This document shows, one piece after another, positions 7,007 to 14,578 of a stretch of DNA of 15,353 bases. The notes below the pieces were generated by a model. That model did no database searches. It worked only from the letters and a program-made list of their open reading frames with translations, and was not told where the DNA came from. The stretch covers positions 1-15,353 of the forward strand of contig DALYLJ010000074.1 of NCBI GenBank assembly GCA_031976395.1, read 5' to 3'. This DNA comes from UBA11164 sp002420085. GTDB taxonomy: Bacteria; Pseudomonadota; Gammaproteobacteria; Xanthomonadales; Xanthomonadaceae. The position numbers and the translations under genes were made by a program. Each line of letters starts with the position of its first letter. The first letter of the stretch is position 1.

Positions 7007-7471
7007 TTACGCAACCGGTTGCTCGAACCGGCGCTTGAGGAGTTGGGTGAACACGTCCGGTGCGGGCAGCGACACCAGTCGGGCGGCGATCGAACTGACG
7101 CCCTCGGAGGTGACGGAAAACTTGCGCGCGTAGGACACATCGACGGTCGCGGCCGCCATGAAAACACCGACATTGACCCCCGCCTGCACACCCACGGCGA
7201 CCGACATGTCGGTGGTCTCGGTCATGGTGAAGCTGAGCTTGGCCTCGACCGTCGCTTCGGTGAAGGTGTAGAAGCTCGGTGAGAAGCCGAGGGTGAGCAG
7301 GTTGTAGGTTTCGTCGCCGATCTCGACCTCGGTTTCGGCCATGCGTCGCGCGACCTCGATCGAGTTGGTGTCGAGGGCAAGCTGGGCCTGGGCGATCGCC
7401 AGGCCGAGCTTTTCGATGATCTGCGGCAATGGTGCCGTGACCAACGCCCGAGTGACGGCGACGACGGTCAT
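7007..7471 (-). CDS. Minimal paralogous-core protein
   Basis: At 154 residues this is the smallest copy and shows the undecorated core. Residues 14-35 are the N-terminal helix (APLPQIIEKLGLAIAQAQLALD). Residues 58-86 carry LLTLGFSPSFYTFTEATVEAKLSFTMTET as motif plus strand. Residues 90-110 are Gly/Val/Ala-rich. Residues 109-140 close the core (TVDVSYARKFSV, IAARLVSLPAPDVF). It ends shortly after a basic LLKRRFEQP. The arrangement (amphipathic helix with AQ, a conserved central motif, a variable beta stretch, then a C-terminal strand and helix) resembles Pfam DUF2589, a family without known function; this is a layout comparison only. The start overlaps the upstream stop by four bases (ATGA), so its translation is probably coupled. 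No signal peptide is visible. Confidence 0.85.
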   Translation of the reverse strand: MTVVAVTRALVTAPLPQIIEKLGLAIAQAQLALDTNSIEVARRMAETEVEIGDETYNLLTLGFSPSFYTFTEATVEAKLSFTMTETTDMSVAVGVQAGVNVGVFMAAATVDVSYARKFSVTSEGVSSIAARLVSLPAPDVFTQLLKRRFEQPVA

Positions 7472-9291
7472 GGCGTGCCGCCCGGCGCCAGGAACGCCCG
7501 GATGGTCTCAAGGAACTGCGGCGGTGCCGGGATCGACACTAGGCGTGCCGAGATCGCCGAGTTGCCGGTCACGTTCATCTCGAACTGTCGGGAGTAGCGC
7601 ACATCCAGGGAGGCACCGATGGCGACCGCTCGGTTGCCGGTGTTCTGGCGGGTCAGACTGCGGCTCTCGGTGCGGGTGAACTGCGAGGTGATGGTGACCC
7701 CGGAACTGCCGGACAGGGTGATCTGGCGGTTTTCGGCAGTGAACAACTCGAACCGGATCGGTTGGTTCTTGCGCAGTACCGTGGTGACATTGGCTGCTGC
7801 CGAAGCAGTGAAATCGACCCCGGCATTGCCATTGATCGCCGTGGCCAGGTTCAGCGCATAGGCTTCCGGACTGCCCGAGCCATGGCCGCCACCGGCTGCT
7901 CCCGACAGCGGGAAATCGGTGCCGTCGATGGTGACCTTCTTGCCGCTCAGGGCCAGTGGAGCCGGCCGGAACAGATAGATGAAGCCATTGCCGGTGGCGC
8001 TGGCCGGTGATTCGGTCATGTCCGGCAGCACGCCGTCGAGGGTCGGCCCGCCCGAGTTCTGGTGGACGAACACCCAGAACGCCGTGCGACCTGGAACCTT
8101 GATCTGGGCGCGTCGGAAATCGATGTTGTCGGCCGGGCCGCCGGCTGCGACCGCGTCGTCATGGCCGCGCGAGGGTACGAGGGTGATATTGCCGGCCGGG
8201 GCGCCATTGGCGACCAGTCGATCGATTACGGCCTGGGCACGCAGATCGCCAAGGCGCCGGTTCGAGGCCGCCGAGCCGTCACGGGTCGAACCGCGGAACG
8301 GTTGGGCATCGGCGAAACCCTCGATGGTCACCTGGATGTTCTTGCGCCGGATCATCTGGGCGATGTGCATCAGCGAGGCGTCGGCGGTGGCGTTGCGGGT
8401 GCTCAGGTCCGGCCCTTGGTTGCTGATGTGGTGGCGACCGGTGTCGAAGAAGACTCGGAAGATCGGCTGATCCGGCGCCACCAGGATGGTCCGGTAGTTG
8501 GCGGCCGCGATGGTGTCGGAGACGTGGGTCGCGTACTCGGCCAGGGTCGGCTTGCTGGTGGTCGCAGCCGCCACCGGACCGGTGCTGTTGAGGGTGTAGG
8601 CGGTGTCGGAGTTGCTGTCCACCTGCACGATGCCGGACGCGAAGCCGGCGGCCAGGAAGGCGACCGTATTGCTGCCGATCGCGACCTTGGGCTGGGCCGG
8701 GGGCGGATCGTTGGCATCGGTGGTGATGGTCAGCGGCTGCGGGGTCAGTGCGAACAGGGCGCGGCCGATGCCGCTGTCGGGCGAACCGGTGATGGCGGCT
8801 TGCAGATTGCGCATCCGAGTCAGGGCGTCGGCGCCGGTCAGGCTGAAGTTCTGTCCACCGACCGACAGCGCACCGGTCGAGGAGGCGGTGATTTCGACAT
8901 TGGCGCTGCGGGTTTCAGTCCGGGTCTCCGAGCCGCTCTCGGTCGAAGACGAGGACTCCGACTGAGAGTTGTTGCTGGTGGTGGTGTCGTTGAGCGAGCC
9001 CGACAGGTTCAAGCCCAGGCTCAGATCCTTCTCGACCCGCAGGCTCAATTGCATCGAGCAGGAGATGTCAGCGTGCTGATAGTGGTAGAAGGCCGGCGAC
9101 AGACCCAGGTCGAGCAGGGTCTTGCCACCCAGGCCAGGTCGCGGAACGATGAATTCGGCGATCTGCTCGACCGAGTTCTCGTCCAGTGCCCGCTGTGCTC
9201 GGGCAATGCCGAGCCCGAGTTGGCTGATGAACTCCGCCACGCTGGCGTCGGCCAGCACTTGGCCGGGGGTCAGTCCGTCATAGTCAGTCAT
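7468..9291 (-). CDS. Large paralogous-core protein with inserted OmpA-like domain
   Basis: A 607-residue protein in which the shared core is split. Residues 16-37 are the N-terminal helix (ASVAEFISQLGLGIARAQRALD), and 60-86 hold LLDLGLSPAFYHYQHADISCSMQLSL as the core motif. A Ser/Thr/Glu-rich stretch (100-130) leads into strand-rich sequence. An OmpA-like domain lies at about 276-400: it starts IFRVFFDTGRHHIS, and Asp328 in GFAD and Arg351 in LRAQAV sit where this family contacts peptidoglycan diaminopimelate. More strand-rich, Gly-rich sequence follows (400-550). The core closes only at 560-600 (ASLDVRYSRQFEM, ISARLVSIPAPPQFLETIRAFL). There is no signal peptide or lipobox, which is odd for an OmpA-like domain. 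The start at 9291 has AGGA about 10 bases upstream. It is probably the central, largest subunit of the proposed assembly. Confidence 0.85.
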   Translation of the reverse strand: MTDYDGLTPGQVLADASVAEFISQLGLGIARAQRALDENSVEQIAEFIVPRPGLGGKTLLDLGLSPAFYHYQHADISCSMQLSLRVEKDLSLGLNLSGSLNDTTTSNNSQSESSSSTESGSETRTETRSANVEITASSTGALSVGGQNFSLTGADALTRMRNLQAAITGSPDSGIGRALFALTPQPLTITTDANDPPPAQPKVAIGSNTVAFLAAGFASGIVQVDSNSDTAYTLNSTGPVAAATTSKPTLAEYATHVSDTIAAANYRTILVAPDQPIFRVFFDTGRHHISNQGPDLSTRNATADASLMHIAQMIRRKNIQVTIEGFADAQPFRGSTRDGSAASNRRLGDLRAQAVIDRLVANGAPAGNITLVPSRGHDDAVAAGGPADNIDFRRAQIKVPGRTAFWVFVHQNSGGPTLDGVLPDMTESPASATGNGFIYLFRPAPLALSGKKVTIDGTDFPLSGAAGGGHGSGSPEAYALNLATAINGNAGVDFTASAAANVTTVLRKNQPIRFELFTAENRQITLSGSSGVTITSQFTRTESRSLTRQNTGNRAVAIGASLDVRYSRQFEMNVTGNSAISARLVSIPAPPQFLETIRAFLAPGGTP

Positions 9292-9303
9292 GTGCGGAAG
9301 TCC

Positions 9304-9894
9304 TCATGCGGTGGGTGCGAGCCCGAGACCCGGGCTGCGGGTGCCGATGTCTGCGGGCAGCGGTCGGGCGCGGCTGCGATCGACCTGGTCTGCGCGGACG
9401 GTGAAATAGCGATGGCGCTTCTGACTGGCCAGCACGCGCTCGGGGGTCACGGCCAACCGGCGATCGAGCCAGGCGAGGGCGTCCTCGGCCGCCGGCAATG
9501 CCCCCGGCCCGGCCAGGGCGATCGCGCGCCGCAACGCCTCGATCCCGGCTTCCGGTTGGCCGGCCTTGATCCGCACCAGTCCCAGCCGTTCGAGGATGGC
9601 GGCATGATCGCGACGCTGGGTCGGATTGCCGGCCGTCATCTGGCGGTGGAACTGATCGGCTTCCTCGCAGAAGCGGATCACCTCGTCATAGCTGGCCATC
9701 AGTTCCAGGCTTTCCAGCGCGCACTGGGCGTAATGGCGAAAGAACACTTCCGGTGCCTTGGCGGCGACCGCCAGCCGGATCGCCTCGCGATAGTGACGCA
9801 GGGCTTCGACATGGCGATGGCCGAGCGCGTGGACCTTGCCGGCTTCGGCGATGTCCAGGTGCAGGCGATGGCGTTCGTTGCCGACCACGGTCAT
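9304..9894 (-). CDS. TPR-repeat protein
   Basis: A 196-residue helical protein. About three TPR-like helix pairs are visible: residues 11-44 (AGKVHALGHRHVEALRHYREAIRLA), 48-82 (the pair containing YAQCALESLELMASYDEVIRF) and 95-129 (AAILERLGLVRIKAGQPEAGIEALRRAIALA). Each has the family's spacing of small and bulky residues, including A/G at position 8 and A at position 20. The C-terminal 60 residues are basic and probably extended (KRHRYFTVRADQVDRSRARPLP). TPR proteins act as protein-binding scaffolds or chaperones, so this may help assemble the other subunits. The start overlaps the upstream stop by four bases, and the next gene starts 12 bases after its stop. No export signal is seen. Confidence 0.8.
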   Translation of the reverse strand: MTVVGNERHRLHLDIAEAGKVHALGHRHVEALRHYREAIRLAVAAKAPEVFFRHYAQCALESLELMASYDEVIRFCEEADQFHRQMTAGNPTQRRDHAAILERLGLVRIKAGQPEAGIEALRRAIALAGPGALPAAEDALAWLDRRLAVTPERVLASQKRHRYFTVRADQVDRSRARPLPADIGTRSPGLGLAPTA

Positions 9895-11015
9895 GGCCGA
9901 TCCTCCTCGAAGCGGACCGTGCAGCCGAGTGTTTCCAGAGCCGCGCGACGGATGCGTGCCAGGGTTTCCGGAAGCGTTCGGCCAGCCGAGAACGGACAGG
10001 CCGGCAGCGATTGTCCGACGGCCAGTTCCCCGCCTGCCCGCAGCAGGGCCTCGGTACCGGCCCGATCGCCGATCGCCAGCACCTCAAGACCGATCCGCTG
10101 AAAGGTGGTCAGCTCGGCCCGGACATCCAGCCCGAGTTCGGCCAGCGCCGGCAGTCGGCTGCCGACGCCAGCCAGGGTCAGGCCGCTGCACAGCACGATC
10201 GGCGGCGCTGCGAACACCATCGGGATCGCCTCGGCCGGCATGTCGGCAATCACCGACAGCGCCTCGATCACCTCCGGGGCCTGGGGGTCGGCCCCGTTGG
10301 CGCCGTGCAGCACCAGATCGAAGCGCAGGAAATCCTCGTTGACCACCCGCAACAGGCCGCTGGCCTGGTGGCGCTGCCAGAGATCACGGGCGGTGCGGTG
10401 GCTGACCCCGGTGGCGACCAGGCCGTTGCCGACCCGGCCGTCGAAACCGAGTGCTGCCAGATCGGCCCGCAGTCGTGCCTTGATCACCTCCGGCCCGTCG
10501 CCGAGGTAGAGCTGATAGCGGGCATCCTCGGGCCGCGAGGCGATGGCCTCGACCCCGTCGGGCAGACGGGCACGGAACGCCGCGACGGTGGCCGCGCTGA
10601 TCGCACCGAGCACGACACCGGGCGGATCGAGCAGCATGGCCATGGCATCGGCGACGGTCATGCCGGTGAACCCGGCCAGCGCCTCGGCGGCGGCATCGGC
10701 CTGATGTGGATCGGCGATGTGCAGGGCGACATCGAACAGATGGCACGGACCCGGTGCCGGGGCCGATTCCGGTTGTGCCTCCGCGACGTAGCCGAGTCGG
10801 CCCAGCAGGCCGACCATCGTCTGGGCGACTTCGCGGCCGATACCATCGATCAACACCGCCGGTGCGCGATACAGGCAGGCGACCACGCGGGCGGCCGGTA
10901 TGCCAAGCCCACGCGCCAGTGCCGAGGACGCCGCCGGAGCGGCCTTGCCGACCGAGGCGACGACCACGCGCCAACCGTGATCAGCGGGCAGGTCCGAGAT
11001 GAGATTGGCAGTCAT
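9891..11015 (-). CDS. Protein with repeated ribosomal L7/L12-CTD-like modules
   Basis: This 374-residue protein is the first gene of the cluster. Three stretches align with each other by eye: residues 15-80 (RVVVASVGK..., AARVVACLYRAPAVLIDGI, LLGRLGYVAEA), 92-160 (HLFDVALHI..., ADAMAMLLDPPGVVLGAI, RLPDGVEAIAS) and 231-302 (RFDLVLHGA..., AIPMVFAAPPIVLCSGLT, LAELGLDVRAEL). Each follows the pattern strand, helix, helix ending in 'PP.VL', then helix and strand. The ribosomal L7/L12 C-terminal domain has the same pattern ('EAK.LVE.aP..vkeg...eeAe..k..Le.aGa.V'). Residues 166-228 may be a fourth, degenerate copy. No signal peptide or membrane helix is present. The ribosome site before ATG 11015 is weak. 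L7/L12- and ClpS-type folds bind helical peptides, so an adaptor role is possible, but that is inference. Confidence 0.75.
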   Translation of the reverse strand: MTANLISDLPADHGWRVVVASVGKAAPAASSALARGLGIPAARVVACLYRAPAVLIDGIGREVAQTMVGLLGRLGYVAEAQPESAPAPGPCHLFDVALHIADPHQADAAAEALAGFTGMTVADAMAMLLDPPGVVLGAISAATVAAFRARLPDGVEAIASRPEDARYQLYLGDGPEVIKARLRADLAALGFDGRVGNGLVATGVSHRTARDLWQRHQASGLLRVVNEDFLRFDLVLHGANGADPQAPEVIEALSVIADMPAEAIPMVFAAPPIVLCSGLTLAGVGSRLPALAELGLDVRAELTTFQRIGLEVLAIGDRAGTEALLRAGGELAVGQSLPACPFSAGRTLPETLARIRRAALETLGCTVRFEEDRP

Positions 11016-11446
11016 GAACCGACGATCCAGGGGGTCCGGAGTCGAGCCTGGACCTGCGTCGGAGCAGGGTCAATCGATGGAGTATTAACGGCGGCTGGAA
11101 GCGCGACCGCGCGTTCAGACTGCTCCGGAAAACTGGGCGCGCAGTGTCGGTTTCATGAACCAATGGTTGAACACGCAGCCCGGTGCGGCCTCCGGGACGG
11201 CATTCGTTCATCGTGGTCGCCGAGCCTGCATGGCCCGAGGGTCCGGCGTTGCCGCAGCGCCGGCAGCGACCCTGCCGAGCACATGCCGACTCCGATCGGG
11301 TGAGCGCTGCGGTCGAGTGCTGCGATCGACTGGCCGAGGTCAGCGCCCGCAGTGATCGTGCGGGCACTGACCAGGGTGGATGGCGGCCCGACGGCGGCGG
11401 TCGCGTGCCGTGGCCGCAACAGCCGGAGTGGCTGCCGTGGCTGTGG
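11016..11446. other. Non-coding gap between the ten-gene cluster and hcnC
   Basis: This 431-base stretch separates the first gene of the cluster from the 3' end of hcnC. It should contain the cluster's promoter. On the minus strand CGTTAATACT (11081-11090) could be a -10 region, but no matching -35 was found. An A/T-richer palindromic patch lies at 11152-11171. Downstream of the hcnC stop, the minus strand can form only a weak 5-6 bp hairpin (CAGCC-ACTCC-GGCTG) without a T-run. Open frames here encode Pro/Arg/Ser-rich, low-complexity translations and look like chance. Confidence 0.6.
11152..11171. promoter_or_regulatory. Candidate operator: near-palindromic TTCATGAACCAATGGTTGAA
   Basis: The outer arms TTCA and TGAA and the inner ACCAATGGT are inverted repeats, and TTCATGAA itself is a perfect palindrome. 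The patch stands out from the surrounding GC-rich sequence and lies about 137 bases upstream of the first gene of the cluster. It could bind a dimeric regulator of that operon. No regulator family can be named. Confidence 0.35.
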
Positions 11447-12757
11447 TCAGGCGGCCTGTCTTGCCATCGACTCGGTCGGCGCGTGCGCGGCACCGTGGTC
11501 GACATGGCCGCCGGTCATCGTGGCGATCAGCGCATCAATGTTCTTGCCGGCGAAACGCTCCAGCAGGAACGGCGTCAGATCGACCGGCAAAGGCCGGCCG
11601 AGCACCAGTTTCGACAGGATGTCGCCGGTGATCGCCGAGGCGACGATGCCGGTACGGAAATGGCCGCAGGCATTGAGGTAGCCGTCCAGACCCGGCACCG
11701 CACCGAGAATCGGAATCTCATCCGGCGTGCCCGGCCGCAGTCCGGCCCAAGTCCGCTTGATGTGCAGGTTGCGCAGCACCGGGATCGCCTTGACCGCGCC
11801 GGTGACCAGGCCGCGAATCTCATCAAGCGTGCCATCGACATTGAAGCCGACGTGCTCGGTGGTGCTGCCGATCAGGATTTCACCGTTGTCCTTCTGCGCC
11901 ATGTAGCAGTCACTGGTGCTCAGGCAGCCCTTGAGGATCTTCGGCAGGCGTTCGGACAGCACGATCTGGCCCTTGACCGGCACCACCGGGATGTTCAGGC
12001 CGACCATCCTGCCGAGCTCAGCCGCCCAGGCGCCGCCGGCATTGATCAGCAGATCGCAGCCATGGGTCTCGCCGCGATCGGTGGTCACCGAGACCACCCG
12101 GCTGCCGTTCATGCCGACCCCGGTCACCGCCGTGCCGTCGATGATCCGGGCGCCGTTGCGGCGCGCGCCTTCCCGGTAGGATTCGGTGAGCAGGAACGGA
12201 TTGACCTGATCGTCGCGCAGAAACTCCAGCGCTCCGATCGCCTTGGGCGAGGCATTCGGCTCGCTGTGGCGCAGATCGTCGGCGCTGTGCCAGACCAGTT
12301 GCGCCGACAGATGCGGGATGGAGTCGGCGATCTGTTTGGCGTAGTTGATGTCGTCCTCGTCGAACAGCAGGTACTTCAGGCCGGTCTTCTCCAGCTTGAA
12401 ATCGACCCCGCCATCCTGGCGCAGTTCCTGCCACAGGTCCGGGAACATCGCATTGCTCTTCAGCGAGAAGTCCAGGAAGTAGTCCGGCAACTGGTGCGGT
12501 CGTTCCAGCACGATCGGCTCGTCCGGGTTCTCGCGGCGACGCTTGGACAGGGTCTTGAAGAAGATCACCCCGCAGCCGAGGCCGACCGACTCACCGATCG
12601 GCCACAGACCGCCGGCTGACGCCCATGACGCAGTGCCAGGGCGACGCTGATCGATCACCGTGATCGAGGCATCGGTCTCGCGACTCAGGAAATAGGCCAC
12701 GGCCATGCCGATCACACCGCCACCGGCAATCACGATATCGCTGTTCTTGTGGCTCAT
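11447..12757 (-). CDS. hcnC: Hydrogen cyanide synthase subunit HcnC (FAD-dependent oxidase)
   Basis: A 436-residue flavoprotein of the D-amino-acid-oxidase/glycine-oxidase type. With HcnA and HcnB it oxidises glycine to HCN and CO2, passing electrons to the respiratory chain at the inner membrane. The N-terminus has the FAD-binding strand-turn-helix DIVIAGGGVIG (residues 7-17) and VIDQ with Asp36. The stretches ASAGGLWPIGESVGLGCGVI (47-66), CLSTSDCYMAQKDNGEILIG and GYLNACGHFRTGI match HcnC as I remember it from Pseudomonas, which separates it from other oxidases of the superfamily. I chose ATG 12757 because GAGGAA lies 7-8 bases upstream; the in-frame ATG at 12772 has no ribosome site and would overlap hcnB. 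The hcnB stop ends one base before this start. Last gene of the operon. Confidence 0.92.
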   Translation of the reverse strand: MSHKNSDIVIAGGGVIGMAVAYFLSRETDASITVIDQRRPGTASWASAGGLWPIGESVGLGCGVIFFKTLSKRRRENPDEPIVLERPHQLPDYFLDFSLKSNAMFPDLWQELRQDGGVDFKLEKTGLKYLLFDEDDINYAKQIADSIPHLSAQLVWHSADDLRHSEPNASPKAIGALEFLRDDQVNPFLLTESYREGARRNGARIIDGTAVTGVGMNGSRVVSVTTDRGETHGCDLLINAGGAWAAELGRMVGLNIPVVPVKGQIVLSERLPKILKGCLSTSDCYMAQKDNGEILIGSTTEHVGFNVDGTLDEIRGLVTGAVKAIPVLRNLHIKRTWAGLRPGTPDEIPILGAVPGLDGYLNACGHFRTGIVASAITGDILSKLVLGRPLPVDLTPFLLERFAGKNIDALIATMTGGHVDHGAAHAPTESMARQAA

Positions 12758-12758
12758 G

Positions 12759-14234
12759 TCAGATTTCCTCATCGATGGTCAGGGCGTCGAATGGCAGCGG
12801 CGCCAGCGGGAATCGCGGCCGCAGGGCACCGACTTCGGCCGGAACGCGGCCGGTCCTGCGGGCCAGATACTCCCGGCAGAACGGCCCGCACAGCTTGCCC
12901 TGACAGTCGCCCATGCTGATCCGAGTGGCCATCTTCAGACCGATCATGCTGGATGCCCCGCGTTCGATCGCATCATCGATCTGGGCCAGGGACACGTTCT
13001 CGCACCGACAGACCGTGGTGTCGGCCGCAGGCAGGGTCAGCAGACCCGGCCGCATGCCGGAGTAGGACTCGAACGCATGCCGGAACCGCCGCAGTTTGTC
13101 CAGCCGGCGGCGCGACGGCGCCGCCTCGACCTCGGCCTGCTCGCGGCTCAGTACGCCGGTCGCGACCAGACAGCCGAGCGCCGCCAGGTGACCTTCTGCG
13201 GCTGCCGTGTAGGCACCATAGACACCGGCCGAATCACCGGCCGAATAGACCCCCGGCCGGGATGTCTGCATCCACTCATCGCGGACCGGCACATCACCAT
13301 TGGCGACCGGATGCCAGGTCAGTTCACAGCCGAGTTGCGCGCACAGTTGCGAGCGCGCCACGAAGCCGTAGCCGACCGCCAGATAATCGGTATCGAGGCT
13401 GAGCGCCCGATCGCGATCGGGTCGCCACTCCGAATCGTAGGGAGCCACCACAGCGCGCTGGACGCCGTGGTCGCCTTCGGCAGCGACGATTCCCCAGCCG
13501 TAGCGTACCGGCACCCGATTGCGGCGCAGGAACGACAGACAGCGCATGCCCTCGGCCAACAGCCACGGCGCCTGCGCCAGGTCCAGCGGCCGACGCATCA
13601 GATCGCGCCGCCGACCGCTCTCGAACACCCCGAGTACCCGCACGCCGGCCTCGACCAGTTGCCGCGCCGCCACCGGCAGCAGCGGCCCGGTTCCGGCCAG
13701 CACGATCGACTTGCCCGGCCGGACCAGACCGGCCTTGATCTGAAGCTGCACGCCACCGATCGACATCACCCCCGGCAGGGTCCAGCCGGGAAAGGGCTGC
13801 GCCCGCTCGTGGCAACCGGTGCAGATGATTGCCTGGTGATACTCGACCTCATGCAGCAGGCCATCGCACAGCACCGCCAACCTGCCCGGCCGCAGACTGC
13901 CGAGCACCTGGGCACCGAGCCGGATACGGATGCGGTCACCGTACCTGGCCGCCTCCTGGAACAGGGCCGAAGCGTGTGGATTGGTTTCCGGCAGGTAGGC
14001 ATCAGTACGCGCCGGTGCCCCGTCCTGCGATACCGGCACCAGGGCCGGCGGCTGCCGCGCCACAGCACCACCGATCGAAATGTTCTCCTCAAGGACCAGA
14101 ACATCGACGCCGTGGCGGGCCAGGGCGACTGCCGCGCTCAGGCCGGACGAACCGCCCCCGACCACCACCACCGGCAGCTTCTGGCCGGGCTTGGCTGCCA
14201 GCGACTCGCAGCCGGTCTTGCGGGCCATGTTCAT
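12759..14234 (-). CDS. hcnB: Hydrogen cyanide synthase subunit HcnB (FAD/NAD-type oxidoreductase)
   Basis: A 491-residue subunit with two dinucleotide-binding sites: VVVVGGGSSG at residues 22-31 (FAD) and VLAGTGPLLPVAA at about 178-190. A flavin-binding GVYSAGDSAG segment is at 328-337. The C-terminal third carries a BFD-like iron-sulfur motif with Cys409, Cys411, Cys444 and Cys449 (CRC, then CQGKLC). This is the layout of HcnB and of related subunits of opine, hydroxyproline and sarcosine oxidases; the HCN assignment rests mainly on the adjacent hcnC. The start at 14234 overlaps the hcnA stop by four bases (ATGA); ATG 14228 (MARKTG) is an alternative. Expected to sit at the inner membrane with HcnA and HcnC. 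Confidence 0.9.
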   Translation of the reverse strand: MNMARKTGCESLAAKPGQKLPVVVVGGGSSGLSAAVALARHGVDVLVLEENISIGGAVARQPPALVPVSQDGAPARTDAYLPETNPHASALFQEAARYGDRIRIRLGAQVLGSLRPGRLAVLCDGLLHEVEYHQAIICTGCHERAQPFPGWTLPGVMSIGGVQLQIKAGLVRPGKSIVLAGTGPLLPVAARQLVEAGVRVLGVFESGRRRDLMRRPLDLAQAPWLLAEGMRCLSFLRRNRVPVRYGWGIVAAEGDHGVQRAVVAPYDSEWRPDRDRALSLDTDYLAVGYGFVARSQLCAQLGCELTWHPVANGDVPVRDEWMQTSRPGVYSAGDSAGVYGAYTAAAEGHLAALGCLVATGVLSREQAEVEAAPSRRRLDKLRRFRHAFESYSGMRPGLLTLPAADTTVCRCENVSLAQIDDAIERGASSMIGLKMATRISMGDCQGKLCGPFCREYLARRTGRVPAEVGALRPRFPLAPLPFDALTIDEEI

Positions 14235-14578
14235 GCCGCGACCTCGTGTTCGGCCACCAGACAGGCGTCCAGATCACTGAGCGAGCGGCGGGTTTCGACC
14301 GTCATGCCATCGGCAACCGCCGTCATGCACGCCCGCTGCTTCTCGCGGCCATCGACCCGGACCAGGCAGCAGAAACAGATGCCCATCCCGCAATACGCCC
14401 CCGAAACCAGGCCGTGGCTGTTCTTGCAGATGCCCTTCTCGCCCTGCGACAGCAGCACCGACAGCACACTCTCGCCGGCCAGGGCAGGGACCGGTCGCCC
14501 GTCGATGGAGACCGTTATCGGGCGCACCGCCGCACCGTCCAGTCGTTCGACCAGACGGAACTCTCCGTTCTTGTTCAT
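14231..14578 (-). CDS. hcnA: Hydrogen cyanide synthase subunit HcnA ([2Fe-2S] ferredoxin-like)
   Basis: A 115-residue iron-sulfur subunit that relays electrons within the HCN synthase. The plant-type ferredoxin motif is clear: Cys63-x4-Cys68-x2-Cys71 (AYCGMGICFCC), with the fourth ligand probably Cys84 in QRACMT. Residues 20-45 (PITVSIDGRPVPALAGESVLSVLLSQ) match the N-terminal beta-grasp part. Length fits HcnA (about 100-115). I place the start at ATG 14578 because GGAGG lies 7 bases upstream; the frame is open to ATG 14707, but that extension is Pro/Arg-rich and unlike the family. It is the first gene of the operon and overlaps hcnB by four bases. In Pseudomonas this gene is controlled by ANR and by RsmA at its leader; no clear ANR/FNR box is visible here. 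Confidence 0.9.
   Translation of the reverse strand: MNKNGEFRLVERLDGAAVRPITVSIDGRPVPALAGESVLSVLLSQGEKGICKNSHGLVSGAYCGMGICFCCLVRVDGREKQRACMTAVADGMTVETRRSLSDLDACLVAEHEVAA

Noticed and set aside
8062..10101. A 679-residue plus-strand open frame
   Set aside because: Antisense to the OmpA-like and TPR genes. The Gly/Arg/Asp-rich translation looks like a shadow.
10981..11505. A 174-residue minus-strand frame across the gap before hcnC
   Set aside because: Translation is dominated by Arg, Ser, Pro and His, overlaps the real ends of two genes and has no motif.
11447..14578. Opine, hydroxyproline or sarcosine oxidase instead of HCN synthase
   Set aside because: The subunit layout is shared, but the HcnC stretches around ASAGGLWPIGESVGLGCGV and STSDCYMAQKDNGEILIG fit HCN synthase best from memory; a phylogeny would settle it.
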